From NCBI GenBank assembly GCA_009908505.1, contig JAAAPD010000026.1:1-64000 (forward strand): a DNA stretch of 64,000 bases, given 5' to 3'. A model generated the notes under the pieces. That model worked only from the letters and a program-made list of their open reading frames with translations, ran no database searches and had not been told where the DNA came from. Both the position numbers and the translations under genes were made by a program. Source of the stretch: Alphaproteobacteria bacterium (GTDB taxonomy: Bacteria; Pseudomonadota; Alphaproteobacteria; Rhodobacterales; Rhodobacteraceae). This document shows positions 46,948-55,850 of this stretch, one piece after another. The stretch's first letter is position 1. Each line of letters starts with the position of its first letter.

Positions 46948-47547
46948 ATGGACGGCAACGCGACTTCCCATCCGGTCCGCGACACCATCGCGCGGCTCGA
47001 GGAGCTGGGCAACGAGGATACGATCACGCTGGGCATGCTGATCAGCGCCTTCGGGCCGACCTCTTTCGTGCCCGCGCTGATGGTTCCGGCGATCCTGGTG
47101 GTCTCGCCGCTGTCGGGCATCCCGCTGTTTTCGACCGTTTGCGGCCTGTCGATCGCCCTGATCGCCTTGCAGATGGTCTTTGCCCGGCGCCATGTCTGGC
47201 TACCGCGGATCCTGCTGCAGCGCACAGTGCGCCGCAATCGGCTTCAGGGGGCCTTGCGGCGCATGCACGGGCTGGCCGACCGGCTGGACCGGGTGGCGCG
47301 TGACCGGTTCCGGGTTTTGGTGACCGCCCCCGGCAACCGCCTGCCGCAGGCCATGTGCGTGGTCTCGGGCGGGTCGATGCCCGTGCTGGAACTGGTGCCG
47401 TTCTCGTCCTCGATCCTGGGGATGGCGGTGCTCAGCTGTTCGGTCGCCTTCATCGCCCGTGACGGGTTGTTCGTCTTCGTGGGGGCGGGGTTCATGGCAT
47501 TGGCCGCGGTGATCCCGGTCTTCGTGCTCAGCAGTTTCGGCGGCTGA
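46948..47547 (+). CDS. exoD: ExoD family membrane protein
   Basis: A 199-residue ExoD-family protein with the typical start VRDTIARLEELGNEDTITLGMLISAFGPTSFVPALMVPAILVVSPLSGIPLF, and hydrophobic segments near residues 35-75 and 135-195. ExoD was named for exopolysaccharide defects in Sinorhizobium; its molecular role is unclear. It follows the Lrp-type regulator directly and probably shares its transcript. Confidence 0.88.
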   Translation: MDGNATSHPVRDTIARLEELGNEDTITLGMLISAFGPTSFVPALMVPAILVVSPLSGIPLFSTVCGLSIALIALQMVFARRHVWLPRILLQRTVRRNRLQGALRRMHGLADRLDRVARDRFRVLVTAPGNRLPQAMCVVSGGSMPVLELVPFSSSILGMAVLSCSVAFIARDGLFVFVGAGFMALAAVIPVFVLSSFGG

Positions 47548-47558
47548 CCCTCTGAAAC

Positions 47559-47592
47559 GACAAACCCCCGGGGCAGGGCCGCGGGGGTCGTC
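47559..47592. terminator. Bidirectional terminator between exoD and rpsU
   Basis: ACCCCCG (47564-47570) and CGGGGGT (47582-47588) form a 7-bp stem with an 11-base loop, extended by GAC (47559-47561) and GTC (47590-47592) beyond small bulges. It lies between convergent exoD and rpsU and can serve both strands, although T-runs are weak. Confidence 0.6.
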
Positions 47593-47626
47593 AATTCGTC
47601 TCGGTCGTGGAAAAACCGGCAGCCGC

Positions 47627-47833
47627 TTAAAGCAGACCTTCGCGCTGGGCTTTCTTGCGTGCCAGCTTGCGCTGACGGCGAATCGCTTCGGCTTTCTGGC
47701 GTGCTTTCTTCTCGGACGGCTTCTCGAAGTGCTGACGCAGCTTCATTTCACGGAAAACGCCTTCGCGCTGAAGCTTTTTCTTCAGGGCACGGAGAGCCTG
47801 GTCGACGTTGTTGTCGCGTACGCTTACCTGCAT
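47627..47833 (-). CDS. rpsU: Small ribosomal subunit protein bS21
   Basis: A 68-residue, very basic protein: [43 protein letters not shown], then an Arg/Lys-rich tail. This is the alphaproteobacterial S21. The strong ribosome-binding sequence AAAGGTGG lies inside a small palindrome just before the ATG. It is divergent from the COQ9 gene, an order seen in related genomes. Confidence 0.97.
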   Translation of the reverse strand: MQVSVRDNNVDQALRALKKKLQREGVFREMKLRQHFEKPSEKKARQKAEAIRRQRKLARKKAQREGLL

Positions 47834-47835
47834 GT

Positions 47836-47848
47836 GGTGGTCACCACC
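47836..47848 (-). promoter_or_regulatory. Palindrome overlapping the rpsU ribosome-binding site
   Basis: GGTGGT (47836-47841) and ACCACC (47843-47848) around one base place the rpsU Shine-Dalgarno sequence in a possible mRNA hairpin. Such a hairpin could tune or autoregulate S21 synthesis. The stem can only form with a loop of at least three bases, so it is short. Confidence 0.35.
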
Positions 47849-47943
47849 TTTCTAGAGTTCGTGTTGCAAGGATCTGCAGGAGGTGGCCGTATAGCAAAGG
47901 CCCCCTAACTTGTCTAGGGTGGACGCAACCAACAGGAGGTCCC

Positions 47944-48639
47944 ATGCAAAACCCAGCCCCGGACGCCAGTCAACTGAAACTGCTTGACGCGATCGTGCCC
48001 CACGTGGCGTTTGACGGATGGTCGGAACAGGCCTTTCAATCCGCCTGTTCCGATCTGGACATGCCCGTGCAGGACGCACGGATTCACTGCCCGCGCGGCG
48101 CCGTGGACCTGGCCATCCTGTTCCACCGCGAAGGCGATCAGCGCATGGTCGAGATGCTGGATGCCGCCGACCTGTCGGACCTGCGGTTCCGCGACAAGGT
48201 GGCCCATGCGATCCGTCTGCGCCTGCAGGCGGCTGGCGACAAGGAAGCGGTCCGTCGTGGCACCACCCTGTTCGCCCTGCCGCATATGGCGACCGAGGGG
48301 TCGGCCCTGATCTGGGGGACGGCGGATGCGATCTGGACCGCGCTTGGCGACACGTCGGAGGACGTCAACTGGTACAGCAAGCGCGCAACGCTTTCGGCGG
48401 TTTACGGGGCGGTCGTGCTTTACTGGCTGGGCGATACGACGCCGGACGACTCCGCCACCGATGCCTTCATCGACCGCCGTATCGGGGACGTGATGCGGTT
48501 CGAAAAACTCAAATCGGCGGTCAATGACAACCCGCTGCTGAAGCCGTTCACCGTGCCGCTGGGCAAACTCGCGGGCCAGATCAAGGCGCCCGGCCGGACC
48601 CGTCCAGAGGATGTGCCGGGCCGCTGGACCCGGCCCTGA
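47944..48639 (+). CDS. COQ9 family ubiquinone-biosynthesis protein
   Basis: A 231-residue protein of the COQ9 family. It has a TetR-like helical fold without DNA binding; the recognisable part is AIVPHVAFDGWSEQAFQSACSDLDM near the N-terminus and GTADAIWTALGDTSEDVNWYSKRATLSAVYGAVVLYWLGD in the lipid-binding C-terminal half. COQ9 presents lipid intermediates to COQ7 in ubiquinone synthesis. AGGAGG lies before the ATG. Confidence 0.93.
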   Translation: MQNPAPDASQLKLLDAIVPHVAFDGWSEQAFQSACSDLDMPVQDARIHCPRGAVDLAILFHREGDQRMVEMLDAADLSDLRFRDKVAHAIRLRLQAAGDKEAVRRGTTLFALPHMATEGSALIWGTADAIWTALGDTSEDVNWYSKRATLSAVYGAVVLYWLGDTTPDDSATDAFIDRRIGDVMRFEKLKSAVNDNPLLKPFTVPLGKLAGQIKAPGRTRPEDVPGRWTRP

Positions 48640-48693
48640 CCTTGCGCCCTCGCGGGACTGCGGTAAGTCTGGGGCTAACCGACAGGAGGCCCC

Positions 48694-49662
48694 ATGCGCG
48701 TCATAGAAATCCGTGAACCCGGCGGACCCGAGGTTCTTGTTCCCGCTGATCGTGACCTGCCGCAGCCCGGACCGGGCGAGGTTCGGATCAAGGTTGCCTA
48801 TGCCGGGGTGAACCGGCCCGACGCGCTGCAACGTGCGGGCCTCTACAATCCGCCGCCGGGCGCCTCTGACCTGCCGGGCCTGGAGGCGGCGGGCGAGGTC
48901 AGCGCGCTGGGCGAGGGGGTCACGGAATGGGCGGTCGGCGACGAGGTCTGCGCCCTGCTGCCCGGTGGCGGCTATGCCGAAGAGGTGGTGACCCCGGCCG
49001 CCCATTGCCTGCCCGTGCCCAAGGGCCTGACCCAGAAGCAGGCGGCCTGCCTGCCGGAAACCTTCTTCACCGTCTGGTCCAACGTGTTCGAACGCGGCGG
49101 CCTGCAGGCGGGCGAGCGGTTCCTGGTGCATGGTGGATCATCGGGCATCGGCACCACCGCGATCCAGCTGGCGCATGTGATGGGCGCGCGGGTCTTCGCC
49201 ACGGCCGGATCAGACGAAAAATGCGCGGCCTGTGTCGATCTGGGCGCGGAACGGGCCATCAACTACCGCAGCGAGGATTTTGTCGAGATCCTGAAGACCG
49301 AGGGCGGCGCGAACCTGATCCTCGACATGGTCGGCGGCGAATACCTGCCGCGCAACGTCAAGGCCCTGGCCGATGATGGGCGGCTTGTCCAGATCGCCTT
49401 TCTGCAAGGGCCGAAGGTGGAGTTGAACTTCGCCCAGGTCATGATGCGGCGTCTTACCATCACCGGCAGCACCCTGCGCCCGCAATCCGACCATGCCAAG
49501 GCCGGGATCGCCCGCACCCTGCGCGACCGGGTCTGGCCGTTGCTCGAGGCTGGGCGCCTCGCCCCGGTCATGGACCGGGAATTCCCTCTGGACCAGGCCG
49601 TCGCCGCCCATTCACGCATGGAAAGCAGCGCCCATATCGGCAAGATCGTTCTTAAGGTGTGA
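48694..49662 (+). CDS. NAD(P)H:quinone oxidoreductase (zinc-free alcohol dehydrogenase family)
   Basis: A 322-residue MDR-superfamily reductase: RVIEIREPGGPEVL, VAYAGVNRPDALQRAGLYNPPPGASDLPGLEAAGEV, the nucleotide-binding LVHGGSSGIGTTAIQLAHVMGARVFATAGS, and a C-terminal VAAHSRMESSAHIGKIVLKV. The zinc-ligand cysteines of true alcohol dehydrogenases are missing, as in QOR/PIG3 proteins, which reduce quinones. AGGAGG precedes the ATG. It follows the COQ9 gene by 54 bases. Confidence 0.92.
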   Translation: MRVIEIREPGGPEVLVPADRDLPQPGPGEVRIKVAYAGVNRPDALQRAGLYNPPPGASDLPGLEAAGEVSALGEGVTEWAVGDEVCALLPGGGYAEEVVTPAAHCLPVPKGLTQKQAACLPETFFTVWSNVFERGGLQAGERFLVHGGSSGIGTTAIQLAHVMGARVFATAGSDEKCAACVDLGAERAINYRSEDFVEILKTEGGANLILDMVGGEYLPRNVKALADDGRLVQIAFLQGPKVELNFAQVMMRRLTITGSTLRPQSDHAKAGIARTLRDRVWPLLEAGRLAPVMDREFPLDQAVAAHSRMESSAHIGKIVLKV

Positions 49663-49742
49663 CCGCGCCGCGGGCTTGCGTCAGATCAAGGCGGGCCTCA
49701 CGTCATGTCCTAGGCTGCCATAGGCAAGCGAAGGAGGATCAC

Positions 49743-50177
49743 ATGTCCGGATCATTCGAAATCCTGTCCGGCCACCCGGACGACGTGCTGGCCGTCGCCG
49801 CCCACGGGCGCATCGACGGTGACAGTTACGACAAGACGCTTGAGCCCGCGCTGGAGGCGATGGTCGCGAAAGAGGGCAAGGCCAAGCTGTTCTACCTGCT
49901 GGGGGACGACTTCGAGGGGTTCACTGCCGGAGCCGCCTGGGACGATGCGCGGCTGGGCCTGCAGCACCTGCATGATTTTGCCCGGATCGCCGTGGTTACG
50001 GATGTCGGCTGGATCCGCAATGCGGTCAGCCTCTTCGGTCCGCTGGTCAAGGCCCCGGTCAAGGCCTTTCCGCTGGCTGAAAAGGGGGCGGCCGAAAGCT
50101 GGATCGCGAGCAACGAACCGCCCGAGACGAGCTATAACGTGGATGCGACCGGCAAGGTCACGACGCCGCGGTCGTGA
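49743..50177 (+). CDS. STAS/SpoIIAA-like domain protein
   Basis: A 144-residue protein with the SpoIIAA-like (STAS/SEC14) pattern: VLAVAAHGRIDGDSYDKTLEPALEAMVAKEGKAKLFYLLGDDFEGFTAGAAWDDARLGLQHLHDFARIAVVTDVGWIRN. Family members are small soluble proteins, possibly lipid-binding or regulatory, with no clear biochemical role. AAGGAGG is upstream. The C-terminal 25 residues look flexible. Confidence 0.85.
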   Translation: MSGSFEILSGHPDDVLAVAAHGRIDGDSYDKTLEPALEAMVAKEGKAKLFYLLGDDFEGFTAGAAWDDARLGLQHLHDFARIAVVTDVGWIRNAVSLFGPLVKAPVKAFPLAEKGAAESWIASNEPPETSYNVDATGKVTTPRS

Positions 50178-50187
50178 CCCTTGCGAT

Positions 50188-50817
50188 CTAGCGGATCGGG
50201 TCGAACAGCGCGTCTTCAAGCGTGCAATCGCGGACCACGTCCGCGCCGCAGTCGCGGAATTCCAGATCGCGCGACAGGCAGATGCGCGCCTCCTGGATGC
50301 GGCCCGACCGACAGGTGATGGTGATCTGGTCGGCGGCCAGTGAGGGGTTGTCCCGCAGGAACGCCTCTTCGATCACCGCGGCGGGCAGCCGGACCGGATC
50401 GTCCAGCTTGCGAAACACCTCGGGGCGCGTCACGCGGGCATAGGCCTCGGCCGACAGCGCGTAATAGGCATCGGCCGACAGCCCCGAACAGCGACCGTGC
50501 TTGTTCCACTGGTGCCAGGCCGACCCGGCCGACCCGAACAGTCCGGCCCATGCCGCCGTGTCCGACCGTGACGGGTTGCGATGATCGGTGCGGCAGTAAT
50601 CCGGCCAGCCCCGGTCGTATTGCGGCCATAGCCCATGCAGCACCCAGCCGAAGTCGGCCGATGCGTCGCATTGCGGCGACTCGCGCGCATCGCCCTCCAT
50701 CGCGCACCAGTTGGGCGACCAGCTGAGCGCCATGACGTAATAGTCGACATCGCCGGCCACGTCCTGGGCGCGCAGGGGTGTGGCAAGAACCAGCAGAACG
50801 GTGAACAGGCGTCGCAT
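50188..50817 (-). CDS. Secreted ribonuclease T2
   Basis: A 209-residue enzyme with a signal peptide (MRRLFTVLLVLATPLRA). Both T2 active-site blocks are visible: CAS1 as VLHGLWPQ and CAS2 as WHQWNKHGRCSG, holding the catalytic His residues and Lys. Several cysteines fit disulphides in the periplasm. It cuts single-stranded RNA through a 2',3'-cyclic phosphate, probably to scavenge nucleotides and phosphate. The start at 50817 is fixed by the signal peptide; the frame upstream is open but not coding. Confidence 0.92.
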   Translation of the reverse strand: MRRLFTVLLVLATPLRAQDVAGDVDYYVMALSWSPNWCAMEGDARESPQCDASADFGWVLHGLWPQYDRGWPDYCRTDHRNPSRSDTAAWAGLFGSAGSAWHQWNKHGRCSGLSADAYYALSAEAYARVTRPEVFRKLDDPVRLPAAVIEEAFLRDNPSLAADQITITCRSGRIQEARICLSRDLEFRDCGADVVRDCTLEDALFDPIR

Positions 50818-50947
50818 TTCGGGCTTTCCATGTTGCGTCGGCGCGACTATATAGCCCGTGAGTTCCCCGACAACGAGAACCTGATCCGCATCCCGGGTCG
50901 CCCCATCCAGGGCAGGGGAAAGATGTATTCGCGAAGGAGCCGAGAAC

Positions 50948-51700
50948 ATGGGTGACAAACCGATCATGGCCAAGGCCACCGCCGTCTGGCTGGTGGACAA
51001 CACGACGATCAGCTTTAAGCAGATCGCCGATTTCGCAGGCCTGCACGAGCTGGAGGTGCAGGGCATCGCCGATGGCGACGTGGCCTCCGGCGTCAAGGGC
51101 TTCGATCCAATCGCAAACAACCAGTTGACCCAGGACGAGATCGACGCGGCCGAAAAGAACCCGCTGCACAAGCTCAAGCTCAAGTACAACGCCGCCGCCG
51201 TTGGTGAGGAAAAGCGCCGTGGGCCGCGGTATACCCCGCTGTCCAAGCGGCAGGACCGGCCCAACTCGATCCTCTGGCTTGTCAAGTTCCACCCCGAGTT
51301 GAGCGATGGTCAGATTTCCAAGCTGGTGGGCACGACCAAGCCGACGATCCAGTCGATCCGCGAGCGCACGCACTGGAACATCTCGAACATGGAACCGATC
51401 GACCCGGTCGCGCTGGGCCTGTGCAAGCAGTCCGAACTGGATGCCGCCGTGCAAAAGGCCAACGCCAAGCGCGCCAAGGAAGGCGAGATCATGTCGGATG
51501 ACGAGCGCCGCAAGCTGGTGTCGACCGAACAGAGCCTGACCGCCGACCCCGAGCCACGGATGCCGACCGCGATCGAGGGGCTCGAAACCTTCTCGCTGTC
51601 CGAGGATGACAGCGCGGATGACAAGGAGGACAGCGACGTGCCCGACGCGGACAGCTTCTTCAACCTGCCCGACGATGACGGCGACGACGACGAAGATTGA
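50948..51700 (+). CDS. trcR: DUF1013 cell-cycle transcriptional regulator TrcR
   Basis: A 250-residue DUF1013 protein. The N-terminal part has KATAVWLVDNTTISFKQIADFAGLHELEVQGIADGDVASGVKG, then a second helix-turn-helix-like region (HPELSDGQISKLVGTTKPTIQSIRERTHWN), and the C-terminus is a very acidic tail (DDDGDDDED). In alphaproteobacteria this family is annotated as a cell-cycle transcriptional regulator. AAGGAG lies before the ATG. It is followed by a strong terminator. Confidence 0.92.
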   Translation: MGDKPIMAKATAVWLVDNTTISFKQIADFAGLHELEVQGIADGDVASGVKGFDPIANNQLTQDEIDAAEKNPLHKLKLKYNAAAVGEEKRRGPRYTPLSKRQDRPNSILWLVKFHPELSDGQISKLVGTTKPTIQSIRERTHWNISNMEPIDPVALGLCKQSELDAAVQKANAKRAKEGEIMSDDERRKLVSTEQSLTADPEPRMPTAIEGLETFSLSEDDSADDKEDSDVPDADSFFNLPDDDGDDDED

Positions 51701-51723
51701 TCCCGTCCCCACCCGACGATCCA

Positions 51724-51757
51724 ACCCCCGGCCCGCAAGGACCGGGGGTATTTCTTT
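51724..51757 (+). terminator. Intrinsic terminator of trcR
   Basis: ACCCCCGG (51724-51731) and CCGGGGGT (51742-51749) form a perfect 8-bp stem with a 10-base loop, followed by ATTTCTTT. It lies 23 bases after the trcR stop and is a clear rho-independent terminator. Confidence 0.85.
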
Positions 51758-51994
51758 GCGAGCTGGCGGATGACGCGCAGGGGCACGTTTGGGAGGGGAG
51801 CGGACTTTGGCTGCGCGGGTCATGAACGGCAGCAATGCGCAGGGGTTGCCATGCAACGACGCGGAACTTGGCTCGCCCATAGAGGCATAACGCGTCCTGA
51901 TCAAAGGCTCGGAGGGTCCGCGAACGCCCCGTTGCAGCTTGGCCTGAGCTGTCATCCGCCACCTGTTGGCCTTGCCCGGCCTGGCCAGCCCTTA
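51758..51994. other. Gap with dispersed repeat fragment
   Basis: This 237-base gap between the trcR terminator and a convergent gene contains the second copy of an 18-base fragment (51810-51827) also present at 31915-31932, embedded in otherwise unrelated sequence. No convincing gene, promoter or RNA is visible. Confidence 0.4.
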
Positions 51995-52990
51995 TCACCC
52001 CCGTAACGCTGCCAGGACCGCATCATGATCTGACAGGGGCCTGCCGGTCTCGTCCAGAGACGGCAGAACCGCGTTGCCCAGGCAGGTCAGCCCTCTTGCG
52101 CAGAGCCAGTCAAGCTTCATGCGACGGCCCGGATGCGGTGTTATGAGGCTGGGCCGCGTCGTGACGCCTTCCGGGTTCAATGACCAATCGTAGCCGCGTG
52201 CCTCGGCCCGTTCGAACAGCGGCTCATCACGCCAGCCATCGTCCGGTGGCGCGCTGTTGCCGGTGTTCAGGTCGCCGCCGATGACCACGGGCATGTCCGG
52301 GGCGAAAAGGTCCACCTCGTCCATGAGCCGGTCGAACTGCTGTGCCCGATGGGCGGCCTGCGCATTGCTCTCCAGGTGCGTCGAGACAAAGCAGATCGGC
52401 CCGTCTGCACCGGGAATGATCGCGGCAATCGCATTGCGCCCTCCGATACGCGGCTGGTCGGCATCACCGCCCGCATCCGGCGTGAACCAATGCCCGATAT
52501 CATCAAGCCGAAACATCGTCGCGTCTTCAAAAGGCGCAGCACTCAGGATCGCGTTACCATGCCAGCCAAGCCTGTTGAAGTCATCGTTGCAAAAGGCCTG
52601 CTCTGTCTCCCCGCCGAGGCCCATTTCGAAGAATTCGACACCGAAAGCGTATGTCATGCCCAGAGCGCGCGCCATGTCTTCGGTCGTATGGCGCTGTTTG
52701 GTCCGGGCCATGCCGTGATCCATCTCTGACAGCAGCAGGACCTGCGGACCCTTGCGCGCGGCATGCGCGGCACTGTCCCGTGGAAACAAGCACCTTTCGA
52801 GGTTCCAGGCCAGAACCGTGAAGTCAGCCGGCAGATGCAACCCCCTTGCCTGTCCGCCGCACTGGACCGCGTTCATGCCCGGCAGTTGAGCCAGAAGGGC
52901 GCGGTGCGCCTCGCTTGTGCGCGGCGTAGCGGATATCTCGGCGCGTTTGGCGTCGCTTACGGGCTGCAACTCCAGGACACAGTGCATCAT
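51995..52990 (-). CDS. Endonuclease/exonuclease/phosphatase (EEP) family protein
   Basis: A 331-residue EEP-fold hydrolase: [26 protein letters not shown] with the metal Glu, [42 protein letters not shown] and a final [12 protein letters not shown] with the catalytic His. This set is complete, so it should be an active Mg-dependent phosphoesterase; the substrate may be a phosphodiester or inositol-type headgroup. Its start overlaps the ugpC-type stop by 4 bases (ATGA), making it the last gene of the ABC importer operon. Confidence 0.85.
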   Translation of the reverse strand: MMHCVLELQPVSDAKRAEISATPRTSEAHRALLAQLPGMNAVQCGGQARGLHLPADFTVLAWNLERCLFPRDSAAHAARKGPQVLLLSEMDHGMARTKQRHTTEDMARALGMTYAFGVEFFEMGLGGETEQAFCNDDFNRLGWHGNAILSAAPFEDATMFRLDDIGHWFTPDAGGDADQPRIGGRNAIAAIIPGADGPICFVSTHLESNAQAAHRAQQFDRLMDEVDLFAPDMPVVIGGDLNTGNSAPPDDGWRDEPLFERAEARGYDWSLNPEGVTTRPSLITPHPGRRMKLDWLCARGLTCLGNAVLPSLDETGRPLSDHDAVLAALRG

Positions 52991-54024
52991 ATCCGATGCC
53001 CTTCCTCTGCATCAAAAACGCAAACCGCGCCCGGTTTGACGGAGAGGTCCAGCGGGCCGGTTTCGGCGGCGAATTCATTGCTCACATGCACGGTCACCGT
53101 ATCGTCCCCGATTTGTCCGTGCAGCAGGCGGTGGCCGCCGAGTTCTTCGACGATGTCCACCTGCATGGAGATTGCGCCATCGGGGTCGGGCAGGAAATCC
53201 TCGGGCCGAACACCCACCACAACCTCGCCCTCGTGCTCGGTTTCGCACAGCGCGCCGCCGTTCAGGTGCAGCTGCCCCGCCTCGGCGCGGGTCCGCATCA
53301 GGTTCATCGGAGGTGCCCCCATGAATGAGGCAACAAAGGTGCTTGCCGGCTCGTGGTAGACCTCGGCCGGTGTGCCGATCTGCTCGATCCGGCCCGCGTT
53401 CATGACGATGATACGGTCTGCCATGGTCATGGCTTCGACCTGATCATGGGTGACATAGACCGAAGTCACGCCGAGCCTGCGTTGCAGGGCCTTGATCTCG
53501 ATCCGCATCTGGTGCCGCAGCTTGGCATCCAGATTTGACAGCGGTTCGTCGAACAGGAACAGCGCCGGGTCGCGCACGATCGCGCGGCCCATGGCGACCC
53601 GCTGGCGCTGTCCGCCCGAAAGCTGGCTTGGCTTGCTGTCGAGATGGTCGCCCAGGTTAAGAAGCGCTGCGGCCTCGTCCACCTTTCTGGCGATTTCGGT
53701 CTTGGGCAAACCTCGGTTCTTAAGCCCGTAGCCGATGTTCTTGCGCACGCTCATGTGCGGGTAGAGCGCATAGTTCTGGAACACCATGGCGATGTCGCGG
53801 TCCGCCGGGTCGATCGCGTTCACGATGCGCCCCGCGATCGAGAGTTCACCCGAAGTGATCTCTTCCAGCCCCGCGACCATGCGCAAGAGCGTGGATTTTC
53901 CGCATCCCGATGGCCCAACGAGCACCGCGAATTCGCCTTGCTGGATCTCGAAATCGGTCGGCTTGAGCGCCTCGAACCCGTTCGGGTAGGTCTTGCCTAT
54001 ATTGCTGAAGCGAACCTGTGCCAT
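52987..54024 (-). CDS. ugpC: sn-glycerol-3-phosphate-type ABC transporter ATPase (UgpC/MalK group)
   Basis: A 345-residue ATPase. It has [20 protein letters not shown] at the start, Walker [10 protein letters not shown] (about 37-45), signature [15 protein letters not shown], Walker [12 protein letters not shown] and switch His in [17 protein letters not shown], plus the C-terminal regulatory OB-type domain of the MalK/UgpC group ([14 protein letters not shown]). It drives import by the two permeases encoded upstream. The ugp label rests on operon layout and overall similarity; another glycerol- or sugar-type substrate is possible. Confidence 0.85.
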   Translation of the reverse strand: MAQVRFSNIGKTYPNGFEALKPTDFEIQQGEFAVLVGPSGCGKSTLLRMVAGLEEITSGELSIAGRIVNAIDPADRDIAMVFQNYALYPHMSVRKNIGYGLKNRGLPKTEIARKVDEAAALLNLGDHLDSKPSQLSGGQRQRVAMGRAIVRDPALFLFDEPLSNLDAKLRHQMRIEIKALQRRLGVTSVYVTHDQVEAMTMADRIIVMNAGRIEQIGTPAEVYHEPASTFVASFMGAPPMNLMRTRAEAGQLHLNGGALCETEHEGEVVVGVRPEDFLPDPDGAISMQVDIVEELGGHRLLHGQIGDDTVTVHVSNEFAAETGPLDLSVKPGAVCVFDAEEGHRI

Positions 54025-54033
54025 GTTTCTTGC

Positions 54034-54885
54034 CTATTTGTCGGATTCAGTCAGGCCCTTGACGAACCAGCTCTGGAAAAACACCACCACCAACACCGGG
54101 GGTATGACCGCCACCACCGCCAGCATGTTCGAGCGGCCGAATTCGGGTACCACGGCGCCTTCGAGCACCTGAACGATTTGCTTGATGCCGCGCACCAGCG
54201 TGTACATGTCTTCGTCTGTCGTGATCATGGTGGGCCAGAGGTACTGGTTCCAGCCATAGACGAACATGATGATGAACATGGCCGCTATCATCGTCTTCGA
54301 CAGCGGCACGAGGATATCGACGAAGAACTTGACCGGCCCTGCGCCGTCGATGCGCGCGGCCTCGACCAGTTCCTCGGGGACGGACCGGAAGAACTGCCGG
54401 AAAAAGAAGGTTGCCGTGGCCGAGGCGATCAGCGGGATGATGAGCCCTTGATAGGTGTTGAGCATACCAAGCCGCTGCACCACTTCGTAAGAGGGCAGAA
54501 TGCGCACCTCCAGCGGCAACAAGAGCGTCGTGAAGATCAGCCAGAAGGCCAGCGTGGCAAAGCGCAGGCGGAAATAGACGATCGCGTAGGCGGCCGTCAT
54601 GCCGATCACGATCTTGCCGACCGCAAAGCCGATGCCGAGGATGAAGCTGTTTTTCAGCATCGACATGCCGGTGTTCTCGCCCGAAAACCCCGAGGCCTGC
54701 AGCATCGCCTTTTCCAGGTTGTCGTCGAACTGGTCGCCGATCTGCAGCGTCGGACCGGTCTGGATGATCTCGGTGTCCGGGATCGTAGTCATCTGCAGGA
54801 TCATCAACAGCGGCAGCATCATGAACAGGCTTCCCGCGATCAGGACAGCATGGTCGGTCACGGTGGACAGTTTGGGTTTGCGCAT
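54034..54885 (-). CDS. ugpE: ABC transporter permease (UgpE-type)
   Basis: A 283-residue inner-membrane permease with about six spans and the EAA loop EAARIDGAGPVKFFVDILVPLS that contacts the ATPase. The start MRKPKLSTVTDHAVLIAGSLFMMLPLL and the end WFVKGLTESDK match the UgpE group (MalG-like). It pairs with the UgpA-type permease encoded 12 bases upstream. Between spans 1 and 2 it has a longer periplasmic segment (about 30-75), as is usual for this subfamily. Confidence 0.87.
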   Translation of the reverse strand: MRKPKLSTVTDHAVLIAGSLFMMLPLLMILQMTTIPDTEIIQTGPTLQIGDQFDDNLEKAMLQASGFSGENTGMSMLKNSFILGIGFAVGKIVIGMTAAYAIVYFRLRFATLAFWLIFTTLLLPLEVRILPSYEVVQRLGMLNTYQGLIIPLIASATATFFFRQFFRSVPEELVEAARIDGAGPVKFFVDILVPLSKTMIAAMFIIMFVYGWNQYLWPTMITTDEDMYTLVRGIKQIVQVLEGAVVPEFGRSNMLAVVAVIPPVLVVVFFQSWFVKGLTESDK

Positions 54886-54897
54886 GGCTCCGGCCTC

Positions 54898-55779
54898 TCA
54901 GGTGTAGTGAATACGGCGTTCAAGCAGCCGGAACTGGAAGATCGTCAGCGCCAGCACCAAGACCATCAGGATCACCGATTGCGCCGAACTGCCGCCCAGG
55001 TCATTGCCGCGGAACCCATCCACGTAAACCTTGTAGACCAGCGTCATGGGATTGTTGCCCGGCTCGCCCTTCACCACCGTGTCCACGATGCCGAAGGTCT
55101 CGAATAGCGCGTACGTTATGTTGATGATCAGCAGGAAGAACCCGGTGGGGGCCAGCAGGGGGAATGTCACGTCCCAGAAACGGCCCGAGGCCGAGCGATT
55201 GTCGATCAGAGCCGCCTCGCGCACCGAGCGCGGGATCGATTGAAGCGCCGACAAAAAGAAGATGAAGTTTACGGGGACCTGTTTCCAGACCGAGGCCAGG
55301 ATCATGGCGAACGCGGTATCATTGAAATTCACCCCGACCATGTAGGTATGGCCGAACAGACCGAAGAGTTCGGTCAGCGGCCCCCAGCTCTGGTTGAACA
55401 GGATGACGGCGATGAACCCGGCAACCGGCGGCGCGACAGCATAGACCCACATTAAAAGCGTCCGATAGGTCTTGGCCCCGCGCAACACCTTGTCGGCCTT
55501 GACGGCCAGAAGCAGGGCCAGCGCCAGCGAAAAGAAGGTCACCAGAAGCGTGAAGGTCAGGGTAAAGACGGCGACCCGGCGATATTCGGCGCTGCCAAGC
55601 AGGTGCGTATAATTCTCCAAGCCCACGAAGGTAGACCCGAATCCGAAGGGATCCTGCAAGTAGAACGAGGAGTGTAGCGCCACGATCGCCGGCCAGTAGA
55701 AGAAGATCGCGATGATGGCCAGCTGCGGCACCAGCAGCAGAACCGGCAGCCAGGGCGTGGAAAATCCCGCGCGTTTCAT
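54898..55779 (-). CDS. ugpA: ABC transporter permease (UgpA-type)
   Basis: A 293-residue permease with about six spans. It has the UgpA/MalF-type start FSTPWLPVLLLVPQLAIIAIFFYWPAIVALHSSFYLQDPFG, the segment FVGLENYTHLL, the EAA loop EAALIDNRSASGRFWDVTFPLLAP, and ends with a short ERRIHYT tail. With the UgpE-type partner it forms the membrane channel. The gene is preceded by the binding-protein gene across a 71-base gap. Confidence 0.87.
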   Translation of the reverse strand: MKRAGFSTPWLPVLLLVPQLAIIAIFFYWPAIVALHSSFYLQDPFGFGSTFVGLENYTHLLGSAEYRRVAVFTLTFTLLVTFFSLALALLLAVKADKVLRGAKTYRTLLMWVYAVAPPVAGFIAVILFNQSWGPLTELFGLFGHTYMVGVNFNDTAFAMILASVWKQVPVNFIFFLSALQSIPRSVREAALIDNRSASGRFWDVTFPLLAPTGFFLLIINITYALFETFGIVDTVVKGEPGNNPMTLVYKVYVDGFRGNDLGGSSAQSVILMVLVLALTIFQFRLLERRIHYT

Positions 55780-55850
55780 GAGGGGTCTTTCTGATGAATG
55801 TCGGGCGACCGTCCTACGACAGCCGCCCGAACGGGTTAATGCGAAAGAGC

